Positions 24,407-33,008 of a stretch of 41,340 bases of DNA are shown here, one piece after another; positions within the stretch are counted from its first letter, which is position 1, and each line of letters starts with the position of its first letter. The translations under genes were made by a program, and so were the position numbers. Under the pieces are notes generated by a model. The model saw nothing but the letters and a program-made list of their open reading frames with translations. It was not told the DNA's origin and made no database searches. The DNA lies in the NCBI RefSeq assembly GCF_944384735.1, contig NZ_CALWUN010000014.1:1-41340 (forward strand), in the 5' to 3' direction. The DNA is from an uncultured Agathobaculum sp. (GTDB lineage Bacteria; Bacillota; Clostridia; Oscillospirales; Butyricicoccaceae).

Positions 24407-26185
24407 ATGCCGAAGGACTCAGTTTATGAGGAATACTTTGAAAGGAATAAAGTAGTATTCAACGATATATTCCGGGAAAATCATGAGCCGGCCCAGCAGC
24501 AGGATTTGACCGAACAAAAGCCGCTCGGCCAGTATGTAACCCCCCTGCACGAGCAGAAGGATGCGGACTGGAAACAGATGGAGGCGGATGCCGAAGCGCT
24601 GCTGCAGCACCAGCGCCATTCGGCGTTCGGCCGGCTGAAGGAGGACAGCCCAGAGATGCGGGCGGTCAAGGAGAGTCTGGCGGATCTGGACAATTCCTTC
24701 AAAGAGGATGTTATGTTGAAACCGAATGCTTTTGAAGAGCAGATCCAAACGCTCGGCCGCAACTACCACCAACTCATTTCGGACTGTGCGAAATACATCC
24801 GTGCGAAAGGTTCGCCGTGGACGAAGGACGGCAAAGCCCGCCTTGCCATGGTGAAAACGCTGCATAACCGTGCGGTGCGGGAGTGGAAGGCGCTGGAACC
24901 GGCGGCACGCGATATTTTCGCGCAGCTGCATTCGGTTAAGCCGTCCGACGGGGAGGAAGTGCAGCAGGTCAAATGGTACCGCGTGCTGCAAATGCTGCGC
25001 ACCGCCGAGCTGGATGCAAGCCAGATGGACGTATCCTATCTGGATCATAATATTGCGGGCGATACGCTCCGCATCCAAAACCGCGGGGAAACCGCCTATT
25101 TTATCCCGGAAGCCACGGGCAATATACTGTACCGGGAGGATTTGCAATGGGAATTCCGCAGCCAGCACGCCTATGACCAAAGCATGGCGGATATGCTGAC
25201 CATCATCGATAATATTCCGCTGGAAGTGATGGCGCATATGCTGCCGCCGCAAAGCAATGTGCTGCTGGAAATGGAAAACACGCCGGCGGCACGCAAGGCG
25301 TTGCAGGAACATCCGGATATCAAGTATGTTCTTATCCATGACCGCTTAACGCAGGCGCAGCACGATGCCTTTTACGACTGCCTGCGGAAAGAAAAGTATG
25401 TGGATGCGCTCATCCGCATGGCCAAGGAGCTGCACGAGCACGAGGTTATCCGCGCAAGGACGCAGGATAGTATGAACTCCACCGATTTCCTGCACGACCG
25501 CTCGATGACCGCAGTTGCCGCCAGCCGGCTGTCTGCACTGTGCGATATGCAGGATACCTATGCGCAAGCACGGCTGGTTACCCTCAAAAATGGGGAGGAC
25601 ACGCTGCGCGGCACCCTGCTCCGCACACCGCAGGCTGCAAACACGGAAAACTTCGCCACATTGCTGCAGCAATCCCGGCGTTCCGGCGGGCCAAAGCTGA
25701 CGTATTCCCCCCATGCGCTGGCACAGATGTCCACCATTGGTGTGATCGACCTGCTGCTTGGTATCCCAACCCGTGCGTTGGAGGATTATCAGGTAGAGTA
25801 TACAATCACGAACAACACCTACAACATTGAAAACGTTGTCGCTATCCAGCATCGCGCAAGCGGCGTGGTACCGCCCGAAGCCAAGCCTTTGGGTGGCCTT
25901 GGCGAGCCGGACCTGCACTTGCCTGGCGTGATGCTGCAAAGCGTGGCGACCATGATTGAGCAGTTGGATGAACATACGCTGCAATATCTGTTGGGGGATT
26001 TGTTTAGCGCCCGCCAGATGTATTGGGTGCGTGAGCGTCTGCACCGGATGCAGGAAATGCTGTTTTATGAAAAGAACCGCTTCAAGCGGGTTGAGATGGA
26101 TGAGTGGTTCCTCCATCTCAAGGAACAGGCTGAAACGGATTTCCTGCCTGAACCGGTACAGAAGTGGCTGCAGAAGAAATCCTGA
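24407..26185 (+). CDS. Unknown protein, helical module plus degenerate kinase-like region (paralogue 1)
   Basis: 592 aa; the ATG has AAAGGA 8 bases upstream. No signal peptide or membrane segment. An N-terminal helical module (about 84-150) holds MRAVKESLADLD and, from Cys127, CAKYIRAKGSPWTKDGKARL, shared with the next gene and with the gene at 29675-32788. Further on, GETAYFIPE, then GEDTLRGTLL, IDLLLGIPTRALEDYQVEY (447-465) and VVAIQHRASG (477-486) match in order the lobes of a gut-Clostridia kinase-like family whose members carry CGxxDRHxGN and IDND. Here those catalytic residues are replaced, so a pseudokinase is proposed. This is inference from motif order; function unknown. Confidence 0.7.
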   Translation: MPKDSVYEEYFERNKVVFNDIFRENHEPAQQQDLTEQKPLGQYVTPLHEQKDADWKQMEADAEALLQHQRHSAFGRLKEDSPEMRAVKESLADLDNSFKEDVMLKPNAFEEQIQTLGRNYHQLISDCAKYIRAKGSPWTKDGKARLAMVKTLHNRAVREWKALEPAARDIFAQLHSVKPSDGEEVQQVKWYRVLQMLRTAELDASQMDVSYLDHNIAGDTLRIQNRGETAYFIPEATGNILYREDLQWEFRSQHAYDQSMADMLTIIDNIPLEVMAHMLPPQSNVLLEMENTPAARKALQEHPDIKYVLIHDRLTQAQHDAFYDCLRKEKYVDALIRMAKELHEHEVIRARTQDSMNSTDFLHDRSMTAVAASRLSALCDMQDTYAQARLVTLKNGEDTLRGTLLRTPQAANTENFATLLQQSRRSGGPKLTYSPHALAQMSTIGVIDLLLGIPTRALEDYQVEYTITNNTYNIENVVAIQHRASGVVPPEAKPLGGLGEPDLHLPGVMLQSVATMIEQLDEHTLQYLLGDLFSARQMYWVRERLHRMQEMLFYEKNRFKRVEMDEWFLHLKEQAETDFLPEPVQKWLQKKS

Positions 26186-26217
26186 GTTGGACATGGTAAC
26201 AGAAGGGACGGGATCGT

Positions 26218-27933
26218 ATGCCAGATACCGATGAATTGATACATCAGCCCGTACAGCAGCAGCCCATCCAGCAGCAGCCTGTGATGGAGCAAGACGAGGC
26301 CATGCAGCAGGCTTCCCAGCAGGAATGGGCGCAGCGCACACAAGCGATGGATCCGCTTCTGCAAAGCCAGCGCAACATCCTCGGCTTCAACGTCAAGGAC
26401 AGCGAGGAAATGCAGCAGGTCAAGCAGTCGCTGCACACGCTCAATCAGTCGCTCGCTATCCCCATGCGCAACAGTCCGGATTGGGCTGATATTTACCGGC
26501 AATATGGGGCCGCCATCGCGGCCTGCCAGCAGTACATCACCCGCAAGGGCGCGCCCCACACCGGTCAGGGCAAGGCACGCCTCCATATGGTCCAGCAAGT
26601 GCTGGGCAAGCTGCAATGCGAACAGGCGTTGTTCCGCAGCGAGGTAGACCATCTTCCGCGCAGCGAAGAGCATCTGGATGATAACTTAGGCTGGTTCCAG
26701 CTGCTGCACCACGCACACGCCGTGGAATTTGACGCACAGGCCGATCAAGTGCGTCAGGTCGACGACCCCGCCCTCACCAAGTTTGAGGTGCAGCGCGGCA
26801 CGGCCAGCGTCACGTTCATGCCGATCGATCGTTATGACAAAGCGGCCGTCATCGTATCTGACGCTGACCGCATCAAAAACTATGTCAATGCGCACAAAGA
26901 CAACGAAGCGCTGAAAGCGGCCTTTGACACACTGAGCAAAAACCGCGGCTACAACACCTTTTTGCTGAAAATCCCGACGCTGCTCCAATCGCTGCATATC
27001 GAGAATACCTATGCTACGCTGGACGAAGCTCAGATGGAAGCATTGCAGGAGCAGATTCTCAACCATCCACTCGTCCGCAACCCGCTGGACCGCCTGGATG
27101 AGTCCCTTGCGCTGTTCCAACAGCCCCAGTTCACCGAGATATGCCGCATGGGCATTGCAATCAACGGGCAATTTGTCACAGCAAACGCGCTGGAAACCGC
27201 CGACGTCGTGGATGGTGCGTCGCTCGCCATGCACGCAGCCGCATTCAGCCGTATGGGGACGCTGCTGCATACGCAGAACCTGATCGCTGAAGCACGTGTC
27301 GGTGTGCTCAAAACCGAGGACGGCAAGGGCCAGATCGGCGTGGTCCAGCGCAACCCCGAAGGGGTGTCGCTCGCCGCGCTTCAGGAGCAGGCTGGGCAGC
27401 CCGACGCGATGCCTCTCGTATACAGCGACCAGGCTATCCTGCAGTTGGTCAACCTGCAGCTGCTCAACCTGATCTGCGGCAAGATCAACCACAATCCGAA
27501 GGACTGCATCGCAAAAACCAAAACCGAGAACGGCCGCGTCATCATCACCGAGCTGACGGCCACCCATAATGAGATATCCTTCGGCAACCTGCGCTTTGCG
27601 GATATCCAAAGCGACCTGCCGTTGTCGCTCCAGATCATGGACGACAACATGTACCGCGCCATTGCAATGTATACACCCGAACTGTTGACCACGATGTTTC
27701 AGGATCTGCTCAACCCGCAGGAACTGGAAGCGCTGATCGACCGGTTCGAGGGCGTAAAAAAGTTTTTGAGCCAGCGCCTGTTGGGGTTGGACCATAAGGG
27801 AAACCCGTCGCCCGATCGCATGTACCTGTTCAGCCAGCGTCCGCAGAACCTCAACTGGCGGGAGCTGTTTGCCAACCAGCAGCAGTGGAACGAGGGCGGC
27901 CATGGCACACTGGTCAACCCGCGCTACCTTTGA
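26218..27933 (+). CDS. Unknown protein, helical module plus degenerate kinase-like region (paralogue 2)
   Basis: 571 aa, 32 bases after paralogue 1 and surely in its operon; GAAGGGA precedes the ATG. The N-terminus is Gln-rich (residues 9-30). The helical module is MQQVKQSLHTLNQSL with CQQYITRKGAPHTGQGKARL from Cys103. GTASVTFMP could be a glycine-loop strand without the usual Lys. LLNLICGKINHNPKD (416-429) aligns with a catalytic loop CGxxDRHxGN, and TATHNEISFGN (447-457) with IDNDxSFG; the Asp residues are changed to Asn/His/Glu. It reads as a diverged, probably inactive kinase-fold sister of paralogue 1. No function is assigned. Confidence 0.7.
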   Translation: MPDTDELIHQPVQQQPIQQQPVMEQDEAMQQASQQEWAQRTQAMDPLLQSQRNILGFNVKDSEEMQQVKQSLHTLNQSLAIPMRNSPDWADIYRQYGAAIAACQQYITRKGAPHTGQGKARLHMVQQVLGKLQCEQALFRSEVDHLPRSEEHLDDNLGWFQLLHHAHAVEFDAQADQVRQVDDPALTKFEVQRGTASVTFMPIDRYDKAAVIVSDADRIKNYVNAHKDNEALKAAFDTLSKNRGYNTFLLKIPTLLQSLHIENTYATLDEAQMEALQEQILNHPLVRNPLDRLDESLALFQQPQFTEICRMGIAINGQFVTANALETADVVDGASLAMHAAAFSRMGTLLHTQNLIAEARVGVLKTEDGKGQIGVVQRNPEGVSLAALQEQAGQPDAMPLVYSDQAILQLVNLQLLNLICGKINHNPKDCIAKTKTENGRVIITELTATHNEISFGNLRFADIQSDLPLSLQIMDDNMYRAIAMYTPELLTTMFQDLLNPQELEALIDRFEGVKKFLSQRLLGLDHKGNPSPDRMYLFSQRPQNLNWRELFANQQQWNEGGHGTLVNPRYL

Positions 27934-27964
27934 CAGCTGTCAGATCCGCACCAAAAACAAAACA

Positions 27965-28003
27965 CGGCGCGCCGCCCCAAACGGGGGCGGCGCGCCGGTT
28001 TTT
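27965..28003. terminator. Bidirectional terminator between paralogue 2 and citrate synthase
   Basis: CGGCGCGCCGCCCC (27965-27978) pairs with GGGGCGGCGCGCCG (27984-27997), with GTTTTTG after it on the plus strand and TGTTTTGTTTTTGG on the minus strand. Confidence 0.9.
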
Positions 28004-28025
28004 GCATCTGTATGGAATTTTGTAA

Positions 28026-29399
28026 TCAGCTGCGTTCATCCATATTGACGTAAGGGACGGTCTTGGACAGCGGCTTATAGGCCGGGCGGATGATCTTGCC
28101 GCCGGTCGTGACCTCCTCGAGGCGGTGCGCCATCCAGCCGACGATGCGCGCGGTCGCGAACAGCGGGGTGTACAGCGACTTGGGCAGGCCGAGCATCTTG
28201 TATACCAGACCGGAATACATATCGACGTTGGCGCACATCGGCTTGTCGCTGCCCTTCTTTTCGGCGAAAATGGCGGGCGTCAGCTCCTCGACCAGCTCGA
28301 TCAACGCCATTTCCTTGGAAAAGCCGGTCTTTTCCGCCAGCGGACGCGCCGCCTGCTTGAGCGCGACCGCACGCGGGTCGCTCTTGGTATAAATGGCATG
28401 CCCCATGCCGTAGATCAGGCCGGAACCGTCGCCCGCCGCGCCGTCAAGGATTTTGCACAGGTAGTCCGCGACCGCGTCCCGGTCGGTCCAGTCGGACAGG
28501 TTGGCCTTCATCTCCTCAAACTGTTTGACCACGCGCAGGTTGGCGCCGCCGTGGCGCGGCCCCTTGAGCGCGGACACCGCCGCGGCGATGGCGGAATAAG
28601 TATCCGTGCCAGACGACGAGGTGACGCGCACGGTGAACGACGAGTTGTTGCCGCCGCCGTGCTCGGCGTGCAGGATCAGGCAGCGGTCGAGCAGCTTGGC
28701 CTCCTCGTCGTTAAACTTGCCGTTGGGGCGGACGAGGTGCAGGATGTTCTCAGCAGTCGAGCGGTCGGGGTCGGGCACATGCAGGAACATCGAGTCGCCG
28801 TCAAAATAACGGCGCTTGGCCTGATAGGCGTGCGAGATGATGACCGGGAACTTGGCCATCAGGCTGATGCCCTGCCGCATGATGTTCTCGACCGTCGTCT
28901 CATCCGGGTTTTCGTCGTAGGAATAGAGCGCGAGCGTCGCGCCGGCCAGCTTGTTCATAATATCGCGGCTGGGCGCGCGCATGATCATATCCTCGGTGAA
29001 GTTATCGGGCAGCGCGCGCTCCAGACCGATCGTGTGCTGGAATTCATCCAGCTGCCGCCGTGTGGGCAGCTTGCCGCACATCAGCAGATAGCCGACCTCC
29101 TCAAAGCCGAAGCGGTTTTCCTGCTCGAGGCCGTGGATGAGGTCATACACATTATAGCCGCGGTAGGTCAGGCGGCCTTCGATCGGCTCGCGCTCGCCTT
29201 CGTTGAGCAAGTAGCCGTGTACGTTGCCCAGCCGGGTCATGCCGGCCAGCACGCCCGTGCCGTCCGCGTTGCGCAGGCCGCGCTTGACGTCGTAGCGCGC
29301 ATACAGTTCGCCCGGCATCCTGCTGTTCAGGCGGAAGCTCTCGCTCAGCTCGTGCAGCAACTCCTCGTTTACAAAATTCGGCTGACAGTGACAGTTCAT
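28026..29399 (-). CDS. Citrate synthase (Si type)
   Basis: 457 aa. Condenses oxaloacetate and acetyl-CoA; in an anaerobe this feeds 2-oxoglutarate and glutamate. Motifs: LTYRGYNVYDL near the N-terminus, HAEHGGGNNSSF (first active-site His), GLIYGMGHAIYTKSDPRA (second His and Arg) and NVDMYSGLVY (catalytic Asp). The length and N-terminal extension match the longer clostridial form. The ATG at 29399 follows AAAGGGG; a start at 29438 lacks a site. It has its own strong promoter and sits, oddly, inside the accessory block. Confidence 0.95.
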   Translation of the reverse strand: MNCHCQPNFVNEELLHELSESFRLNSRMPGELYARYDVKRGLRNADGTGVLAGMTRLGNVHGYLLNEGEREPIEGRLTYRGYNVYDLIHGLEQENRFGFEEVGYLLMCGKLPTRRQLDEFQHTIGLERALPDNFTEDMIMRAPSRDIMNKLAGATLALYSYDENPDETTVENIMRQGISLMAKFPVIISHAYQAKRRYFDGDSMFLHVPDPDRSTAENILHLVRPNGKFNDEEAKLLDRCLILHAEHGGGNNSSFTVRVTSSSGTDTYSAIAAAVSALKGPRHGGANLRVVKQFEEMKANLSDWTDRDAVADYLCKILDGAAGDGSGLIYGMGHAIYTKSDPRAVALKQAARPLAEKTGFSKEMALIELVEELTPAIFAEKKGSDKPMCANVDMYSGLVYKMLGLPKSLYTPLFATARIVGWMAHRLEEVTTGGKIIRPAYKPLSKTVPYVNMDERS

Positions 29400-29440
29400 C
29401 TGCCCCGCCCCTTTCCTTGGATGTCTTTGATAATGCATAT

Positions 29441-29469
29441 ATTGTACCGCAATCCTGCATGCATGTCAA
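29441..29469 (-). promoter_or_regulatory. Strong sigma-A promoter of citrate synthase
   Basis: TTGACA (29469-29464), 17-base spacer, TACAAT (29446-29441), minus strand. Confidence 0.85.
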
Positions 29470-29604
29470 ATCCTGTCGCTTGTATGATTGGACAAAAAGC
29501 GGATTTTTGCGGTTTTTCCGCTTGTTCACCTTGCCTGTACGCAAGATTTTCTTTCTCTTTGTGCAAAGATTTTTTCACTTTGCCGTGTCAAAGCAGCAAG
29601 GGCG

Positions 29605-29636
29605 CGCAAAAGGCCACAGCCCACAGGCTGTGGCCT
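29605..29636 (-). terminator. Terminator of the 1037-aa protein gene
   Basis: On the minus strand AGGCCACAGCC pairs with GGCTGTGGCCT, ending in TTTTGCG, about 40 bases past the stop. Confidence 0.7.
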
Positions 29637-29674
29637 CAGTTGATTGGCATCATCGATACGTTGTGGGCGGCGTG

Positions 29675-32600
29675 TTACGCATGCCCGCCCTTGCAATTGA
29701 CCTCGATGATATACTGCCCCTTTGCCGCGCCGTCTTTCTTGACCGAGACGACCTGGTACGTATACCCTGCGTTCAGCTGCAACGCAAAATTGCTGCTGTC
29801 CTGCGCGCTGCTGGTAAGCAGTGCGTTGGTACCGGCCGGCATGTGCATGACCATCACATGCGAACCGGGCATCCCCTGCTGCCCGCCGCGCCGCGCACCT
29901 GCCGACGCGCCCTCCGGACTGGACGGCAGGCCGCGGCTCTGGCGCGACTGCTCGTTCATCTGGTTGGACATGCGCTTTGCCTGCCCGTAATGCAGCGTGG
30001 CGGCGACAAAATCGGTATCGCGGAAGGTCATGCCCCGCAGCATGTCCAAGTGCTCAGGCTGGCCGAGCCAGTCATGGTCGATCCCATCCTCCCGGAGCAC
30101 CTGCCGCTTGTCATCCTCGGAAAAATTCGGGCTTTGTGAAATCAGCCGAACCAGAAAATCATCCTGCATGCTACGGTAAGCGTCCATCGCCACCGGCAGT
30201 GCGTGCCGCGCAAAGGCGCGGCTGAGCACCTCGCGCCGCAGGCCGGTCGCGGTGCCGTCGGTCTGTTCCGGCGCGGCATGCCCATCCGCGCGTTCCGTTT
30301 GCGCGTGCAGCGCATCGACCGCCTGCTGCTCCTCCCGGCTCAGGTCGGACTGGTACATGCCCTGCACCCTGCCGTATTGCTTGGCGAACGCCTCGTCGCT
30401 GCCCCGGCTGCGCTGCCGGTTGTCCTGCTGTACCTGCAATTGCAGCAACGCACGGCGCATTCTGGCCTGACGCAGCCGCCGCGCGCTCTGCGCCTCGTCC
30501 CCCTGCTGCACAGGCTGGGGGACTTCTGCCGGGGCTGCCGCCGTCTGCGCAGGCCGGACGGTTTCTTCCACGTCCGTCGCTGTCTGCGCAGGCTGGACGG
30601 TTTCCTCCGCATCCTCCTCCGTCTGTACGGGCAGAGGCGCCTGCGCACGACGCATCGCCGTCCGCTGCTGCACGGCGGTGCGCTGTCCGGGCTGGGCCGC
30701 CACCTTGGCAATGATCTCAATGCCCTCGAACGTCGCAGCAACCATCTGGCCGCGCCCCTGCTTGCCGCCCGTTGCCGGCAGGTTGAGCGCGCCCTCACCC
30801 TGACGCGCCACCGCGCCCAAGATCATATAGCTTGCGCCGCGGCCGAGCAGCATCTCCCCCTGCACCATGTCGCCGGTCGGCAACGCGGGCGTTCCCTCGT
30901 CGCACAGCAGCGTCAGCATGACCGGCAGGCCGGCGCGTGTCCTGTCGGCAGCATAACTTGCCCGCAGAAAACCGCCTTCGCTGACGATCTTGCCCGCCTG
31001 CATATTGACCTTGCGCACCGCGCCCTTGGGGATGCCCTTGCCGTCCGGGTTTGCCGGGATGCCGAGCACCTCGGTCAGAAAGGCGGCTTTTTTCATCGCG
31101 TGCAGGCGGGTCTTGTCGGGCAGCCGGACGGCCCCGGCCAGACGGTCCATTTCGACCGCAGCCTGCATGGTGCGGCTGTCCGCATCCGTCTTGTATCGAT
31201 AGCGCTTACGCGGCACCCGCGGCGGCAGCGCTGGGACATTCCCCGGGACAACCGGGCGTGCTGCCTCGCTGCCCGGCGCCGGTTGCTGCGCATTTCCCGC
31301 TTTGGTTGCCTGCACTGTGCCATTTCCCACGGCCTTTTCTGCCTCCGGCACCGTGCCTGCTGTCCCTGCTTCTTCCGTTTGCTTCATTTCTTTTTCTTCT
31401 GTCTGCCCGCCGGACTGGACAGGCTGTGCGCCAGTCCCCGGCAGGGTCACGCCCTCCCCCGCCCCATTGGCGGTTTCCGGTGCAGTCTGTGTCGTTTCGT
31501 TGGTGACCGTGACCGTGGAAGATCCGGTCGGTTCCGCTGCGGTTACTGCCTGCTGTGCCTGCCGCCCGGCCGCGGCCGCCAGCATTGCCGCCCGGTGGCT
31601 GCGCAGCATCCGGTTGACGGCTTTGCGCTGCTCCTGCCCGACCAGCCGCTGGCCCGTCCCCAGTTCCGCGATGCCTGCCGCGCCCGCCGCTGCCTGCAGC
31701 AGCTTGGCGACCGCTTCGGCGGTCATGTGCCGGTATTCTGGGTACATATCCTTTTGCTGCCCGTCCGCTTCCGGTGCATGGTCGGTCAGCGTGGTGCGGC
31801 TTTGGTAGGTTTCGTCCTCCCCACTGACCATCAGGCCGTTTTCCTCTCGGAGCGCGCGGCAGGATTGCGCCACCTTGCCAAGCGCGCTGTCCGGCGCCGC
31901 TTCACCGCACAGCGTAACCACGCGGTCGGCCAGGTCGGCGCACAGCGCCGCTTCGCCGTGCGTGAGCGCCCGGTCGATCTGCTCGAGCAATATGTCGATC
32001 GTGGCGCGGTCATTGCGGCCGACCGTCTGGTCGGCGCGCAGCGCCTTGCGCTGTTCACGCAGGTGCGCGAGCGTACCGGCAACGGCAGGCGCGGCCTCTT
32101 GTCCCGCCGTCGTGGCGGCGGACTCCCCCCCGGCCGTTTTCCCTTCTGAAACGCCCGGCTGCGACGCGGTTTGATCCGCCGTTTCCCCGGGCGGCTTGCC
32201 TTTGTCCTGTGCCTGCACCTGTCCGTCCTGCCCCTCGGTATCCGAGGCGGGCAGGCTGAAATCCTCCGCCTGCGCCACAGCGCGGTCAAGCGGCCGCACC
32301 CCGGCCAGCAGATGCCGCAGCGTCGTACCCTCGCTTTCAGCCGGCATTTCCTCCAGGCCCTTTTCCAGCATCAGCGACTCGTCGTACGCCTGCTGCCGCA
32401 GCGTGCGCACCAGCTCGACGCGCGCCCGTCCCGCGCGGGTAAACCGTATCCTGCCGTGGCTTTCCAGATAACCGTCGCAGCATGTCAGCAGCTGTGCATA
32501 GTTGTCCAGCATTTCGTCGCGCACCCTGCCTACATTTTCAAACGTAACGATCTCATCCATGTTGCTGTCCAATGTATGCAGCGCTTCGACGACCATCTGG

Positions 32601-32788
32601 TACTCCTTGGACGCGGTCGCCATCTGTGGGTCATCCTGCAGCATCCTGCCCAGGAAAGCCTGCTGCGTCGATTGCCCGGTCTCCAAAAAACGCTCCAGAT
32701 GGCGCGCCGCGCCTGCGTCGCGCTCACCCTCGCTGAGCAGGAAAATATCGTTTCGGTTGTTCTCCCATGTTCTCGCGTTGACCGGCAT
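29675..32788 (-). CDS. Large multidomain protein: helical module, low-complexity linkers, two ADP-ribosyltransferase-like regions
   Basis: 1037 aa; the ATG at 32788 has GGAGGAGGG 6 bases upstream, better than the start at 32848. Residues about 50-130 are the helical module shared with the two genes at 24-28 kb (DPQMATASKEY..., Cys104 CDGYLESHGRIRFTRAGRARV). Ala/Thr/Gln/Glu-rich linkers follow (about 180-230, 410-510). Residues 585-690 resemble an ADP-ribosyltransferase: GGFLRASY (606-612) in the STS position, then EGTPALP and Gln643-Gly-Glu645 before MLLGRG, as in [E/Q]xE. The last 110 residues repeat the layout (DFVAAT, PAGTNAL, NFALQLNAGYTYQVVSV) without both acidic residues. No secretion signal. 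The domain reading is inference; function unknown. Confidence 0.65.
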   Translation of the reverse strand: MPVNARTWENNRNDIFLLSEGERDAGAARHLERFLETGQSTQQAFLGRMLQDDPQMATASKEYQMVVEALHTLDSNMDEIVTFENVGRVRDEMLDNYAQLLTCCDGYLESHGRIRFTRAGRARVELVRTLRQQAYDESLMLEKGLEEMPAESEGTTLRHLLAGVRPLDRAVAQAEDFSLPASDTEGQDGQVQAQDKGKPPGETADQTASQPGVSEGKTAGGESAATTAGQEAAPAVAGTLAHLREQRKALRADQTVGRNDRATIDILLEQIDRALTHGEAALCADLADRVVTLCGEAAPDSALGKVAQSCRALREENGLMVSGEDETYQSRTTLTDHAPEADGQQKDMYPEYRHMTAEAVAKLLQAAAGAAGIAELGTGQRLVGQEQRKAVNRMLRSHRAAMLAAAAGRQAQQAVTAAEPTGSSTVTVTNETTQTAPETANGAGEGVTLPGTGAQPVQSGGQTEEKEMKQTEEAGTAGTVPEAEKAVGNGTVQATKAGNAQQPAPGSEAARPVVPGNVPALPPRVPRKRYRYKTDADSRTMQAAVEMDRLAGAVRLPDKTRLHAMKKAAFLTEVLGIPANPDGKGIPKGAVRKVNMQAGKIVSEGGFLRASYAADRTRAGLPVMLTLLCDEGTPALPTGDMVQGEMLLGRGASYMILGAVARQGEGALNLPATGGKQGRGQMVAATFEGIEIIAKVAAQPGQRTAVQQRTAMRRAQAPLPVQTEEDAEETVQPAQTATDVEETVRPAQTAAAPAEVPQPVQQGDEAQSARRLRQARMRRALLQLQVQQDNRQRSRGSDEAFAKQYGRVQGMYQSDLSREEQQAVDALHAQTERADGHAAPEQTDGTATGLRREVLSRAFARHALPVAMDAYRSMQDDFLVRLISQSPNFSEDDKRQVLREDGIDHDWLGQPEHLDMLRGMTFRDTDFVAATLHYGQAKRMSNQMNEQSRQSRGLPSSPEGASAGARRGGQQGMPGSHVMVMHMPAGTNALLTSSAQDSSNFALQLNAGYTYQVVSVKKDGAAKGQYIIEVNCKGGHA
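30543..30620 (-). repeat. Two-copy 39-bp tandem repeat inside the 1037-aa protein gene
   Basis: The segment GTCTGCGCAGGC(C/T)GGACGG begins at 30543 and again at 30582. It encodes a 13-residue repeat, (A/V)EETV(Q/R)PAQTA, in a disordered linker between the two transferase-like regions. Confidence 0.7.
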
Positions 32789-32849
32789 GTGAGTCCCTCC
32801 TCCCCACGGCGGCACATGTATTGCTGCCTGTTCCGCGTGATATACCATG

Positions 32850-32877
32850 ATTATACATGATAAACCCGGCTTTGCAA
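32850..32877 (-). promoter_or_regulatory. Sigma-A promoter of the 1037-aa protein gene
   Basis: TTGCAA (32877-32872), 16-base spacer, TATAAT (32855-32850), minus strand; start near 32843, 55 bases before the ATG. Confidence 0.65.
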
Positions 32878-32924
32878 ACCGGCTTACAGCCGTTCCACCG
32901 CAAATTTTAAAAATGCTTTAGAAA

Positions 32925-32947
32925 GTCTGTCGGGCGTTGCGACAGAC
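32925..32947. promoter_or_regulatory. Candidate operator: 8-bp perfect inverted repeat over the ATPase -35 box
   Basis: GTCTGTCG (32925-32932), 7 bases, CGACAGAC (32940-32947). It covers the -35 box of the ATPase promoter and lies between divergent promoters. The inner arms TGTCG/CGACA resemble the spacing of Crp/Fnr half-sites; the Crp/Fnr gene at 35278 is the natural candidate binder. Confidence 0.5.
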
Positions 32948-32965
32948 AGGCGCGCTTGCTATAAT
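32937..32965 (+). promoter_or_regulatory. Sigma-A promoter of the AAA+ ATPase gene
   Basis: TTGCGA (32937-32942), 17-base spacer, TATAAT (32960-32965); start near 32972. Confidence 0.7.
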
Positions 32966-33008
32966 AAGGGCAGGACAAACCACCCTTTGGAAAGGGGGAC
33001 AAACCCAC

